The notes under the pieces are model-generated. The model was given only the letters and a program-made list of their open reading frames with translations. It searched no databases and was not told where the DNA came from. A stretch of DNA of 64,000 nt from Paenibacillus sp. SYP-B3998 (GTDB lineage Bacteria; Bacillota; Bacilli; Paenibacillales; NBRC-103111). The DNA is taken from positions 1-64,000 of the forward strand of contig NZ_JAAIKC010000017.1 of the NCBI RefSeq assembly GCF_010820665.1, in the 5' to 3' direction. Numbering within the stretch: position 1 is the first letter of the stretch; each line of letters opens with the position of its first letter. This document shows positions 36,825-46,289 of this stretch, one piece after another. Made by a program: the position numbers and the translations under genes.

Positions 36825-37415
36825 CTATGCATCCAGTGCCTTTACAATACATTCAACCCAAGAAGGAATGGAGTCTGAACGATGTGTAATAGTACCGTTG
36901 TCTAAGCCCAGAATAATCCTGCCCTCTGACAAACTGTTGTCAATAACAATTAAATGGTCAATTATCTGAAAGTGTGAAAGCAAATTTTGAATAGATGTGC
37001 CATGGCGCCTTATAATATCTTCAGAGGGAATGTGGTGGCCACCATTCTTAACACGAACCTGCAACCCTCTCAATATTCAAATGATAATCGCCTAAACCGA
37101 CATAAAACATTGTGATCTCAAACCCATTGGTTTTGGCATCGCGCATAAGGCGAATGACATTATCACCGGCCAACGTTGTTTCTACTGAAAAATCACGTCT
37201 GTTTCGAATACAGTCCTTGGCTAATTTTATGGCTTTTTTTCCTGCGGACACTTTTCTACTCTCAGGGTAAAGTGAGTCAATACCCCTTGCCACAAAGCAT
37301 CTGGGTCAATATTAATGCTTATTCCGAGCCGATCAACAATAAGGTTTCTTATGGTGCTTTTCCCACTGCCATTGTTCCCAGCAAAAACGTACATGATCGG
37401 AGACAATTCATGCAT
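36825..37415 (-). pseudogene. Zeta-toxin family kinase, broken by two frameshifts
   Basis: Three frames together read one zeta-toxin-like kinase: YVFAGNNGSGKST (Walker A) and NIDPDAL, then ARGIDSLYPESRK and FSVETTLAG, then RVKNGGHHIPSEDI to the natural C terminus. A 2-nt excess near 37293 and a 1-nt excess near 37060 shift the frame. The start (ATG 37415) overlaps the end of the upstream small gene by 8 nt. The kinase of this family phosphorylates UDP-N-acetylglucosamine; here it should be inactive unless these are sequencing errors. Confidence 0.8.
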
Positions 37416-37584
37416 GAGGGGAATCCTGTCCGGTAACTGGGATAACATGACCATTATTGTATTCCTTAATTATCTGACCTTTTGCATTCTTATACACAAT
37501 ATATGTCTCGTTCGCCTTAGCATCTAGCTTAGCGCGATCACCAGTAAGCTTAATAAGCTTCTGGAGATCTTTGATTTGATTCAT
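37408..37584 (-). CDS. Small partner (probable antitoxin) of the zeta-like kinase
   Basis: A 58-residue protein (MNQIKDLQKLIKLTGDRAKL start) with an intact frame, GGTGAG upstream, and an 8-nt overlap (ATGCATGA) with the zeta-like gene. Size and tight coupling suit an antitoxin or accessory protein. It is not similar to the classical epsilon antitoxin as far as I can see. Confidence 0.65.
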   Translation of the reverse strand: MNQIKDLQKLIKLTGDRAKLDAKANETYIVYKNAKGQIIKEYNNGHVIPVTGQDSPHA

Positions 37585-37637
37585 AAGTCTCACCATCCCA
37601 GTAGCTAAGTATCAGCATTTCGTTTTAATTATAACAC

Positions 37638-37681
37638 AAACTAACCCGAACGATTACTTTACTAATCGTTTGGGTTAGTTT
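37638..37681. terminator. Long hairpin upstream of the zeta module
   Basis: AAACTAACCCGAACGATTA (37638-37656) pairs with TAATCGTTTGGGTTAGTTT (37663-37681), 19 bp with one G-U, loop of 6 nt. T-rich flanks suit a terminator, perhaps the original terminator of the rlmD-type gene whose displaced 3' end lies at 37856-37935. Confidence 0.6.
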
Positions 37682-37855
37682 CTTAAGGACTATAACAGTT
37701 TATTCAAAACTTGCCCTATTTTAGGCTCTTTTCGGGTGATTTTCGCTGATTTCGGCTCATTTATGTTGAGTTTTCACACCAACTATGTACCAATGGCTTA
37801 AAAACGCAACTGTATCACTAATTTCATCGTGCTGTTTCATCGAAAAAACCCAGTA

Positions 37856-37935
37856 TTAATAAGGCTCTTCAGCATCTGTTTCATTTCGAACAAGCAGCGC
37901 AACCGATTCCACATGCACGGTATGCGGGAACATGT
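37856..37935 (-). pseudogene. Displaced 3' end of the rlmD-type gene
   Basis: In frame on the minus strand the sequence reads MFPHTVHVESVALLVRNETD and then AEEPY-stop. This matches the C terminus of the intact gene at 46290-48332 (MFPHTVHIESVVLLVRDETV). It has no start of its own. It is interpreted as the original 3' end, cut off by insertion of the island. Confidence 0.88.
37920..37935. repeat. Attachment-site direct repeat, left
   Basis: The 16-bp core GTATGCGGGAACATGT is identical to 46360-46375 and lies within rlmD coding sequence. Confidence 0.8.
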
Positions 37936-37962
37936 GGTGGTTGTTTAAATTCTGTGATAGTT

Positions 37963-38053
37963 GGTTAAAACCCTTAATTTACAAGGGTTTTAACCATGTC
38001 GTACTGTTCTATTTGTTTGCGTTTTATTGGTTGTTGACGATGTTCGTCAACAA
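37963..38053. repeat. Two inverted repeats inside the left end of the island
   Basis: GGTTAAAACCCTT (37963-37975) is exactly complementary to 37983-37995, and TTGTTGACG (38031-38039) to 38045-38053. Neither has a T-run. They could be recombinase arm sites or part of a lost regulator. The rest of 37597-38094 holds the hairpin at 37638 and the rlmD fragment. Confidence 0.5.
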
Positions 38054-38094
38054 GACGTCAACAGGTCCGTAAACACTACAGGAGCACCATCAGG

Positions 38095-41000
38095 TTAACT
38101 ATACTTTTGCTTAATTTCAGCAATCCACGCCGGAAGTTTGGTAGTTAGCGTCATATTATGCCTTAACAAGTTACCTGCCGTTTGGTTGGTTGCCTTACTA
38201 AAATTGACACTACTAATGAGTTCATTGATATAAGGAACAACATCAGGCTGTAAAATAGAATATGATTTCACTGATTTGACAAGTAAGTCACTATCTAGTC
38301 CCCACTCTAAAGAAAAATCAATAACCACGTTCTGCAGCTTACTTGCTTTCCAAACTTCAAAAGCCTCGTCAAATTCCAAACCGCTCGATAGGTTACCTGG
38401 AACAAGCTCAGTATCCACAAATTCTTTCAATAACTGTGCTTGCTCGTACTCCCCCATGTTACTCAACTCTTGAATTTGCTCATGTATAATACGGAGTGTT
38501 TCACTATCCACTGTTTGCACTCCGTTCGGCGAGGTAACTTTTGAACCAATTAATCTGAGGATATGATTCGCATCGATTACTTGTGTTCCTGCTAGTTTGG
38601 TTTTTCCAACGAGTGGATTGATTGATGCTGGAGGAGATGGAGTTCCCGGTTTCCACGTTAAGTTTTTATATGCACCGAAATACTGCATCCAAGTGTGCTC
38701 ATCTATACCAAAAGTTAAATCATTCCACTTAAATTCATAGTATTGTTCTACTAAATTTAGCTGTTCAGCAGCATCTTTGAAAGCGAGTATAAACGCTTCT
38801 TTTTTCTCTTCATCATTTTCAATTGCCTGCCATTCAGTAGGATCAGGTAAAGTTGGAATCATATCAATAACTTTAATGGCTAACTTCTTTACAGCAGTTT
38901 CATAGGTATCCACGATTGCTTTACTGCTCTTGCCACCGCTTCCATACAGCTTCAAGGCTGTATCTACGATTTGCTCGGTAAGCCGTGGATATTGGAAGTT
39001 GATAATCGTTCCAAATTCTTTATTTGAGCCAAACACACGATTGGTTCTTGAGTAGGCTTGTATCAAACTTTGAAGTTCAAGTGAACGGTCAACATACAGT
39101 GTATTAAGACGCTTAGCGTCATAGCCTGTCAGTAATTGATTTGCCACCAGGATTAGATCAATATTCTTAGGATTTCGTCCACTACCGCCGCGAGTGGCAC
39201 GCTCAACGAGATCTTCAAAGTAAGCATCCTCACCGTGTTTTTTATCACCAGCGACAAACTCAATGCCTGTAAATGCAGCGTAGTCCTTAAACATACCCTC
39301 TACAAGCTTAGGATCTATGGGTGTAGGATCATTTTCGTTACCGAAACTAAACGTCATAGCCACGTTTAACGTTTCACCACGAGCTGTCAGCTGCTTCTTG
39401 AATTCATCATAATAAGCAATCACCCGGTTTTTATAAGCCACTGTTAATATTGCATTAAACTCTCTACCTTGTGATTGAGATTCCCAGTTATTCAGAATCT
39501 CTTCAACCACACGCGGGATATGCGTTTCATCCTGGTATTCTAACAAGCCTCGATTTTGAGCTTGCTTTTCAACGTCAACTTCTGACATCTCTTGAACTTG
39601 ACGTTCAATTTCTCTTTCCGTCAACTCAGGATGTTCTTGCTTAATCTTTTCAGCTAATTGTTCTCTTAAATCATCATAACTCTTGAATTCTCCGGTGTTG
39701 ATATAGTCAACATGAAAACCTAATACGTTTTTATCAGCAATCGCTTCATCAATCGTATATTGATGTAACTTAGGTCCAAATAACTTCTCAGTTGTATTGA
39801 TGACTTCGCTTTTTTCATTGACCTTCCCTTTGATCTTATTTTCATCAAATAAAGGTGTTCCGGTAAAGCCAAAGAAAAGTCCATTTTTCTTGAAATAACT
39901 CTTAATGGTTCCCATCATCTGTCCCATTGTCGTACGGTGAGCTTCATCGATGATAAAAACGATTTTCTTATCTGCTAAACTATCATCATGAGCTTCTTCC
40001 AGCTCTTTAACCAGAGAATTCAGTTTGAATGTGGTCGTTACCACAATTCCATTTTTAACTGACTTAAGTATCTTTTTAAGCTGATAGGTGTGCTTTGTAT
40101 CATCAACGGAAACAGACTCGTAAGCAGCATACGCTTTGAAGTTCTCACTTGTACGGTTGTCTAACTCTCGTCTATCAACAAGGAAAACGACCTTATCAAA
40201 TCCTGCCCTAGTCGATAAAAACAAAGCTGTCTTAAAACTCGTGATAGTCTTCCCTGAGCCAGTGGTATGCCAAACAAATCCGCCATGAGGAACTTTTTCA
40301 TCATTGTCCCAACCGAAAGCAGCACCTTCGACAGATTGTAGGGCATACACTTGATATGGACGCAATAGCATATGGCGCCTGTTTTCTTCATCTCTTGCTT
40401 CGTCAATGACCAAGTAATCTCCCACCATTTGATGAGCCATTGGAATCATCAGAAAGTGCTCCACTACTGTTTGCCAATTGTTAATCGGTTTGTTGTCTTT
40501 ATCCGACCAATGAAAGACAAAACTAGGGTTAAAATCTCCTACGGTTTTTGGAGTGGCAAAATATCGAGTGGCAATTTCAGAAGTAATGACCATCATCTGC
40601 GAAAAGGCCATAAAGTTATTGCTGTATTCGCCGTCACGATAGTAGCGTATAAACTGTCCAAATGCCTCGTCTAGCGTTTTGTCCGCACGTTTTTGCTCAA
40701 TATTAATTAACGGTAAGCCATTGATAAGCAAGACAAGATCAAAACGGTTGTTATTTGATGTCTGTACTTCTCTAGCAATTTTATAGCTTGAGTCCCCGCC
40801 ACGGACTTCAGCTTTTTTAAATATGGTCAACGTGATTTGTTTTCTTGTTATATTGGGATTATCATCACGGTAAATGCCATCAATCTTTCCTTTTGATTCT
40901 TCAATGGCTAAAATCTTGGCTGCCTCATAGCTGTTACTGATACGGTTAACTTTTGCCATAACTTGTTTGAACTCGTTATCCGTTAATTCCACACCTTCCA

Positions 41001-41178
41001 GCTGGTCTGCATTAATACGGTTCAATTCGCCACGCCAATGAGCAACCAGATCAGCAACGGTCACTTTTTGAATATTTCCATCCAAGAAGTCAGGAGCTTG
41101 CCATTTATATTTTTTAAGTTCTTTAACAAAATTTTCTTGATAGGTTTTTTCTGCCGCAGTTTTTGGTGCACTACTCAT
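38095..41178 (-). CDS. hsdR: Type I restriction enzyme, R subunit
   Basis: A 1027-residue HsdR. The N-terminal nuclease motif is RFDLVLLINGLPLINIEQKR (D...ExK). The translocase has Walker A HTTGSGKT, the DEAH box IDEAHRTTMG, motif III GFTGTPL and the C-terminal SRTNRVFG motif. A helical domain for M2S binding ends the protein. The length is usual and the frame intact, so it should be active with HsdM and HsdS. It follows hsdS by 15 bp. Confidence 0.95.
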   Translation of the reverse strand: MSSAPKTAAEKTYQENFVKELKKYKWQAPDFLDGNIQKVTVADLVAHWRGELNRINADQLEGVELTDNEFKQVMAKVNRISNSYEAAKILAIEESKGKIDGIYRDDNPNITRKQITLTIFKKAEVRGGDSSYKIAREVQTSNNNRFDLVLLINGLPLINIEQKRADKTLDEAFGQFIRYYRDGEYSNNFMAFSQMMVITSEIATRYFATPKTVGDFNPSFVFHWSDKDNKPINNWQTVVEHFLMIPMAHQMVGDYLVIDEARDEENRRHMLLRPYQVYALQSVEGAAFGWDNDEKVPHGGFVWHTTGSGKTITSFKTALFLSTRAGFDKVVFLVDRRELDNRTSENFKAYAAYESVSVDDTKHTYQLKKILKSVKNGIVVTTTFKLNSLVKELEEAHDDSLADKKIVFIIDEAHRTTMGQMMGTIKSYFKKNGLFFGFTGTPLFDENKIKGKVNEKSEVINTTEKLFGPKLHQYTIDEAIADKNVLGFHVDYINTGEFKSYDDLREQLAEKIKQEHPELTEREIERQVQEMSEVDVEKQAQNRGLLEYQDETHIPRVVEEILNNWESQSQGREFNAILTVAYKNRVIAYYDEFKKQLTARGETLNVAMTFSFGNENDPTPIDPKLVEGMFKDYAAFTGIEFVAGDKKHGEDAYFEDLVERATRGGSGRNPKNIDLILVANQLLTGYDAKRLNTLYVDRSLELQSLIQAYSRTNRVFGSNKEFGTIINFQYPRLTEQIVDTALKLYGSGGKSSKAIVDTYETAVKKLAIKVIDMIPTLPDPTEWQAIENDEEKKEAFILAFKDAAEQLNLVEQYYEFKWNDLTFGIDEHTWMQYFGAYKNLTWKPGTPSPPASINPLVGKTKLAGTQVIDANHILRLIGSKVTSPNGVQTVDSETLRIIHEQIQELSNMGEYEQAQLLKEFVDTELVPGNLSSGLEFDEAFEVWKASKLQNVVIDFSLEWGLDSDLLVKSVKSYSILQPDVVPYINELISSVNFSKATNQTAGNLLRHNMTLTTKLPAWIAEIKQKYS

Positions 41179-41193
41179 GACTTACGCTCCCCT

Positions 41194-42465
41194 CTATACA
41201 AACATCTCATTTAGGTATGCTTTTTTAATACTTTGTAATTTATTCAGCTTACGCTGATGAAGGGTGATAAGCTCGTCGAGACTGGAGAAGAACTCTCCAA
41301 TTTTAGTCTGTTCTTCCTTGTTTGGAAGTACAACTGGAAAATCTACAAGTATATTTTGATTAAGATGTTTTATTGTTCCACCAGTAGCCTTTTTAGAAAC
41401 GTAATCCATTAAATACGGCGCCTTCAAATATTGAAAAAGATACTTGCCATCAACGGAATTACCATCTCTTAATTCCACATTGAATACACCAGCATTTAAT
41501 GTGGCTGGCATTGTCAATCCCTGTACATAAGCGACTTTACCCAATGTTCCGTCCTTTGTGATAAGTATACTTCCATTAGTGATTTGAATGTGTTTATCTT
41601 GAATGTATCTTTCTTTTTCAACATAATGACAAGTTGAATAATTTATTGCTCCGTCTTCGAAGTCAGTTCCTGTTATTAGCATGTACTCACCACTGTCTAA
41701 GAACTCAGAAGTTCTTAAATTTTGCCAACCAATTCTAGCGTGCATAGTGGCTATCTCAGATAGCTTACGCTGTTCCCAAGTGTCAGTGAATCCGGCAAAT
41801 CTCCTTTTTGGCTCATACTCACCTTCAGCGGGAAACATTTCAGAAAGATAAGCCGATTTTAACGCTTTCGCTTTTTCTAATTTACGCTGATGAAGGGTGA
41901 TGAGGTGGTCTAGCTGGGTAAAATATGAGCCGATATCATTCTGCTCGTCAATGGAAGGCAAGCGTATCGGAGTTTCTTTTACTTGCTCAATTGTGTAATG
42001 GGCTATTGTTCCGATATGAGAAATACCCCTTAAATATCTCCTAAATTCCGGCGAGGTAAAATAAGTATAAAGGTATCGACTATTGAATTTCTCTGAACTC
42101 TTTATCCATATTAAATCGGCATCTTTTGAGTACAAAGGGTCGTTATTAGGCACAATATAAGGAATTCCAATAGAACCTCCTCCGGTAATTAAAATATCGT
42201 CTTTTTCAAGTTTTCCGGAAACCCTTGCTAACTGTTCATATAGTTCAATTGAGATAAATGCCTTCTCATTTTCTTTTCCTTTGTAAGCAGATACAACATC
42301 ACTTGACCTGAAAAATGGTATCCCCGATGAAGCCCATTCTTCTTTGTGAACGCGAGCCGCGGATGCTACATTTGTCAGTTCTCCAACCGTACGCTGTTCC
42401 CAACAGTTAGTGTCTTGATATTCTTTAAATCGCCTTTTTGGTACAATTTTTTTTCGTTCAGTCAT
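41194..42465 (-). CDS. hsdS: Type I restriction-modification specificity subunit
   Basis: A 423-residue HsdS with two target-recognition domains (about 20-160 and 230-370). Each is followed by a conserved helical repeat: LDHLITLHQRKLEKAKALK and LDELITLHQRKLNKLQSIK. Each is preceded by KRRF...WEQR. The start ATG overlaps the hsdM stop (TAATG). The recognition sequence cannot be predicted. Confidence 0.94.
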   Translation of the reverse strand: MTERKKIVPKRRFKEYQDTNCWEQRTVGELTNVASAARVHKEEWASSGIPFFRSSDVVSAYKGKENEKAFISIELYEQLARVSGKLEKDDILITGGGSIGIPYIVPNNDPLYSKDADLIWIKSSEKFNSRYLYTYFTSPEFRRYLRGISHIGTIAHYTIEQVKETPIRLPSIDEQNDIGSYFTQLDHLITLHQRKLEKAKALKSAYLSEMFPAEGEYEPKRRFAGFTDTWEQRKLSEIATMHARIGWQNLRTSEFLDSGEYMLITGTDFEDGAINYSTCHYVEKERYIQDKHIQITNGSILITKDGTLGKVAYVQGLTMPATLNAGVFNVELRDGNSVDGKYLFQYLKAPYLMDYVSKKATGGTIKHLNQNILVDFPVVLPNKEEQTKIGEFFSSLDELITLHQRKLNKLQSIKKAYLNEMFV

Positions 42466-45026
42466 TACCTCACCACCAATTCACTCATTAAGGCTTCAAA
42501 AGCTGATTCCAAGTCCCGACTTTCATTATCAATCGCTGACAACGTATCGGCATAGCGATTGTTCAACATTTGCAACGTTCTTAACTCTTTTTTTAGCGGT
42601 AACTCTACCAAACCAACCATAGCATCCACAGCGCTTCCGAACCATTTTTCATACATCAGGTTGTCGATTTCTTCATTTGTCAAAATTAGGATACGCTTGT
42701 ACACGGCTTCTTTAAGCGCCTTTTCATCATCTTTGACGGCTTTGATAAGCGCTGATTTATCTGCAAATAACCTCTCAACTTTACTCAGTAGGTTATATTC
42801 AACTGTTCCCTTGAACGCCTTCTTCAACTCTACTTTGATTGATTTGCTTTCAAAAGCTTCTCCAGCTTCATTCAAGATCTCGCCTAGAGCATTAGCTTCA
42901 TCACTGTCTTCAACCTTTGCAGCCTCAACCAGTTCTAGCAACTCAGCTTCAATTTCTTGAATGCGTATATTTTTTGATTCGATTTCTTCTAACTCATTAC
43001 TATATAAACGTTGAGCTATCAAATCATTCGGTACGATACTGCCAAACCAACCATCTTGCTCTTCACGTTTCTTTTCACCCGTTCCTTTAGTTACCATTTT
43101 CGGCTCGCGAGTGCGTCCTGCCGTATAGAAATCACTTGACGCAATTATTTCTGTATCATGCGCCAGTGCATTCTTCCAAATCTCAGCCACAATCTGATAC
43201 CCATCATAAGCATCAATATACTTGAACTCTGATAACAACACCTTGATTTCAATAAGCATTTCATCCATTAACTGAGTCAAACTACTACTGGTGTTTACAT
43301 TTCGTAGAACATTCCAATATTTATCAATATAAGATTTAGCTTTGCCTTCGATTTTTTTTGATTTGTCAACAATACGCGAGTCGTTCAATATATCCACAGA
43401 AATTTCATCAACTGGTTTTAATAGTTCAACATAACCGGCACGAATTTCTCTCAACGATTGTCCCAAAACATCTGACACGGTAGACTGCAAAATCTTTAAG
43501 TCGTCAATGTTCTTCTGAGGAATCCCACCAAGAAGATGCGCATCTACATCATGAGGAATTTCTTCGTCAAGCGCCTCAAGGTAGCGGGGAATATTCATGT
43601 TATATTGATTCGCCAGTATTTCCTCACGAGTTGCTAAATGACTGTACCCTTTCTCTTGTCTTCGTTCAACATACGTATCCACGATTTTAGCGATGTCTTT
43701 TTCTTGTAGCATGTTTTGTTTGCCAACTTTAATAAATTTGCGAGAAGCATCAATAATTAAGACAGGTTCGCCAATTGCTCGGTTCTTCTTCAGAATGATA
43801 ATAACTACTGGGATACTTGTATTGGTAAATAAATTGCTTGGCAAACCGATGATGGTATCAATGTAATTCTTCTTGAGCAATCGTTCACGAATCTCACCTT
43901 CAGATGAACCACGGAACAGAACCCCGTGAGGTAAGACAATCGCCATTGTTCCGTTTGGACCTAAGTGGAATAATCCATGTAAAAGAAATGCAAAATCCCC
44001 TTTGGAGTCTGGTGGCAACACTCCCGCTATTTCAAACCGAGGGTCGCTGACTTTTAAATTTGCTCTGTTCCAGTTCTTCGCAGAATAAGGTGGATTCATA
44101 ACCACTGCATCAAACTGTACACCTTCATTTGGACGTGTTGGATCTTCAGGCCAGTCATGTGAAAGGGTGTCGCCGTTTTTAATAGTCATCTTGTCTGGGC
44201 GAACACCATGAAGCAATAAATTCATACGAGTCAAGTTGTAAGTTGCTGTATTCTTTTCTTGTCCGTAATAGCTCAAATTCTTTTGAACATCTGCATCCAA
44301 ATGCTTCTTTACCGTTAATAGTAGTGAACCCGAACCGACAGTCGGATCATAGATTGACTTGATGCCTGGCGTTTTCACTGCGATTTGTGCCATGACTTCA
44401 CTGACTTGACGTGGTGTGTAGAACTCTCCTGCCTTCTTCCCTGACTCCATCGCAAACTGACCAATGAGATACTCATACGCATCACCCAATACATCGCCTT
44501 TTTGTAATGCCACCATGTTCAAGTCTGCAAACAGTAAAATCAGTGCCTTAATATTTTTACTACGATCGTTTAGGCTACTACCTAAAGCAGTATCCGTTAA
44601 ATCAAGCGCAGAACTTGAGAACAATCCCTTGAAGTCATTCGAATCTCCAGACACGGCAATTGTACGCTCGAAGTTGTTCAAACTATCCGTTACTTTTTGA
44701 ACTTCAAAATCTCCTGAGTTGATGTCTTTTAACCAAGTCTGATAGAGATGTTCGGGTGAAACATAATAACCTAGTACATTTTGAAGCATTTTATCCAGCT
44801 GTTCACCGTATTCAGCTTTGGCCTTTGTGTACTCCTCAACCAATTCCGATTCAGTCGTATGCCCTAAACCGCTGGTTACTTTGAATGCTTCTATAGTCTT
44901 ATCACTCAAAAATTTATAGAACATCAACCCCAGCATATAATCTTTGTAACGACTGGCATCCATTGAACCACGCAGTTCATTTGCCCCGTCCCATAATCTG
45001 CGTTTAATTTCTTCTGATGTAATCAC
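42465..45026 (-). CDS. hsdM: Type I restriction-modification methyltransferase subunit, long form
   Basis: An 853-residue HsdM. The N-terminal helical domain (LRGSMDASRYKDYMLGLMFYKFLSDK) is followed by the N6-adenine methyltransferase with motif I DPTVGSGSLL and motif IV NPPYSAKNW. The C-terminal ~300 residues form a coiled-coil-rich extension absent from ~500-residue HsdM proteins. The GTG start (45024-45026) has GGAGG 6 nt upstream and overlaps a short upstream frame by 4 nt. Confidence 0.95.
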   Translation of the reverse strand: MITSEEIKRRLWDGANELRGSMDASRYKDYMLGLMFYKFLSDKTIEAFKVTSGLGHTTESELVEEYTKAKAEYGEQLDKMLQNVLGYYVSPEHLYQTWLKDINSGDFEVQKVTDSLNNFERTIAVSGDSNDFKGLFSSSALDLTDTALGSSLNDRSKNIKALILLFADLNMVALQKGDVLGDAYEYLIGQFAMESGKKAGEFYTPRQVSEVMAQIAVKTPGIKSIYDPTVGSGSLLLTVKKHLDADVQKNLSYYGQEKNTATYNLTRMNLLLHGVRPDKMTIKNGDTLSHDWPEDPTRPNEGVQFDAVVMNPPYSAKNWNRANLKVSDPRFEIAGVLPPDSKGDFAFLLHGLFHLGPNGTMAIVLPHGVLFRGSSEGEIRERLLKKNYIDTIIGLPSNLFTNTSIPVVIIILKKNRAIGEPVLIIDASRKFIKVGKQNMLQEKDIAKIVDTYVERRQEKGYSHLATREEILANQYNMNIPRYLEALDEEIPHDVDAHLLGGIPQKNIDDLKILQSTVSDVLGQSLREIRAGYVELLKPVDEISVDILNDSRIVDKSKKIEGKAKSYIDKYWNVLRNVNTSSSLTQLMDEMLIEIKVLLSEFKYIDAYDGYQIVAEIWKNALAHDTEIIASSDFYTAGRTREPKMVTKGTGEKKREEQDGWFGSIVPNDLIAQRLYSNELEEIESKNIRIQEIEAELLELVEAAKVEDSDEANALGEILNEAGEAFESKSIKVELKKAFKGTVEYNLLSKVERLFADKSALIKAVKDDEKALKEAVYKRILILTNEEIDNLMYEKWFGSAVDAMVGLVELPLKKELRTLQMLNNRYADTLSAIDNESRDLESAFEALMSELVVR

Positions 45027-45169
45027 TTCGTATCCTCCATTAATTTTTTTATTTTTTTCAGCTCAGAAATATCACCTATATCAACATCAGGCACCAAACA
45101 TATATCGTCAAAAATATATCTGTCGTGAAAAGTCGGCTTAAAACCGAAAATTGCGGTTGACGAATTCAA
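45023..45169 (-). CDS. Short ORF overlapping the hsdM start
   Basis: A 48-codon frame from TTG (45169) ends with the GTGA overlap of hsdM. Its end reads YIFDDICLVPDVDIGDISEL, then KKIKKLMEDTK, which looks like the C terminus of a real protein rather than random translation. It has no good ribosome-binding site and no recognisable N terminus, so it is probably the tail of a deleted gene once coupled to hsdM. Confidence 0.4.
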   Translation of the reverse strand: MNSSTAIFGFKPTFHDRYIFDDICLVPDVDIGDISELKKIKKLMEDTK

Positions 45170-45260
45170 ACGAACCTAAACCGAGGATGGAAATGGAGAA
45201 GTTGACCGAGCCACGTAACTTATTAGCAGAATCCCAAAGAGTTTCTTCGATGCTGGCCAT
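45138..45260 (-). pseudogene. 5' scar of a second hsdM gene
   Basis: ATG at 45260 opens a frame reading MASIEETLWDSANKLRGSV, the very common N terminus of another HsdM type. It then runs into unrelated sequence and stops at 45138. It differs from the intact hsdM start (MITSEEIKRRLWDGANELRG), so the locus once held another type I system. From 45261 to 45624 I see nothing else. Confidence 0.7.
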
Positions 45261-45624
45261 AATGTATTATGTATTCTCCTCTTGACTTTACTAGTGTTAT
45301 TAGTGAACAGAGGGGTTTAAATACCCCCTCGGCTATAGTTCCTCCAATGTAGTTCAACATACCCATCTTATATTAGTTTCAACAACCCATACCTAAAACC
45401 CTGTTTATCGCGCTTTCCTTTTGTATCCCTTACTTAACCCAATATTGTTATAGACCTGTTAGTCCTTTATTACGTAAACCATCCATACATAAGGACAAGA
45501 CAGGATCCCTAGACCTTTTACAGGGTACAAACTTTTTTTGCTTTTGGCTCCACACTTTGTTTACTGGTTCAAGACTCCTTAATATTAGCTCATGACTTTT
45601 TTTATAAATTTGAATATAGGATGT

Positions 45625-46146
45625 TATAAGTGAGATCTTGGACTCGAGTGGAAGCATATTGACTTTAGCACTGGCGTTATTGATGTTTAGCGAATGATGA
45701 TACAAGCATTCAATGAAGAAGTAATCGTAAAACAACCAAAACAAAAAAATCCGTTCGAAAGGTCGCCCTGCCGTCTTCGATACTCGAAGAGCTGAAGGAA
45801 TACCACGCCTACAGGATCAAGGAACGAAATGACATGAGTGACGAGTGGCGCGGCGGCGAATGGTTCTTCCTTTTCTCCCACCCTGACGGAGAACCATTCC
45901 ATCACGAGCGACCATATCAATGGTTCCGGCATTTCATGATTTCCAATATATCCGGTTACATGATCTCCGTTATACCTCGGCCACAATTGTTAACCAAGGC
46001 GTCCAAGCCAAAATCATTTCAGAACGACTTGGGCATAGAAGCATCACGACAACAATGAACATTTATGGACACAAGCTCTCCGTACTGCTGATCAGTCGGC
46101 TGCTGATAAGTTTGAATCACTCTTTACATCTAAAGCTGCACAATGA
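45625..46146 (+). pseudogene. Decayed tyrosine recombinase (integrase)
   Basis: Read across frames: EIL-GLEWKHIDFSTGVIDV, stop (TAG near 45690), QAFNEEVIVKQPK, KTKKSVRKVALPSSILEEL, then HDLRYTSATIVNQGVQAKI, ISERLGHRSITTTMNIYGH and a final ADKFESLFTSKAAQ-stop. The HxLRxT, LGH and final Y motifs define the phage/ICE integrase family. At least four frameshifts, one stop and loss of the N-terminal half inactivate it. Confidence 0.85.
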
Positions 46147-46191
46147 AACAAAAGAAGACGCACAGGAGTTTCTTGGCGTCTTCTTTTGTTT
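46146..46191 (+). terminator. Terminator of the integrase remnant
   Basis: A perfect 16-bp stem, AAACAAAAGAAGACGC (46146-46161) with 46176-46191, followed by TTTT. It starts at the integrase stop codon. Confidence 0.85.
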
Positions 46192-46289
46192 TAGGCTGAT
46201 ATTCGGTCAATTTTTACATCAAATTTACATCAAGCTTACTTTCGAGCTCTGTACTACCAATATTTTCTATCTATACCATATCGGGAAAT

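Noticed and set aside
45448-45744. A 98-codon minus-strand frame in the island
   Set aside because: It has no ribosome-binding site or recognisable domain and overlaps the integrase remnant on the other strand.
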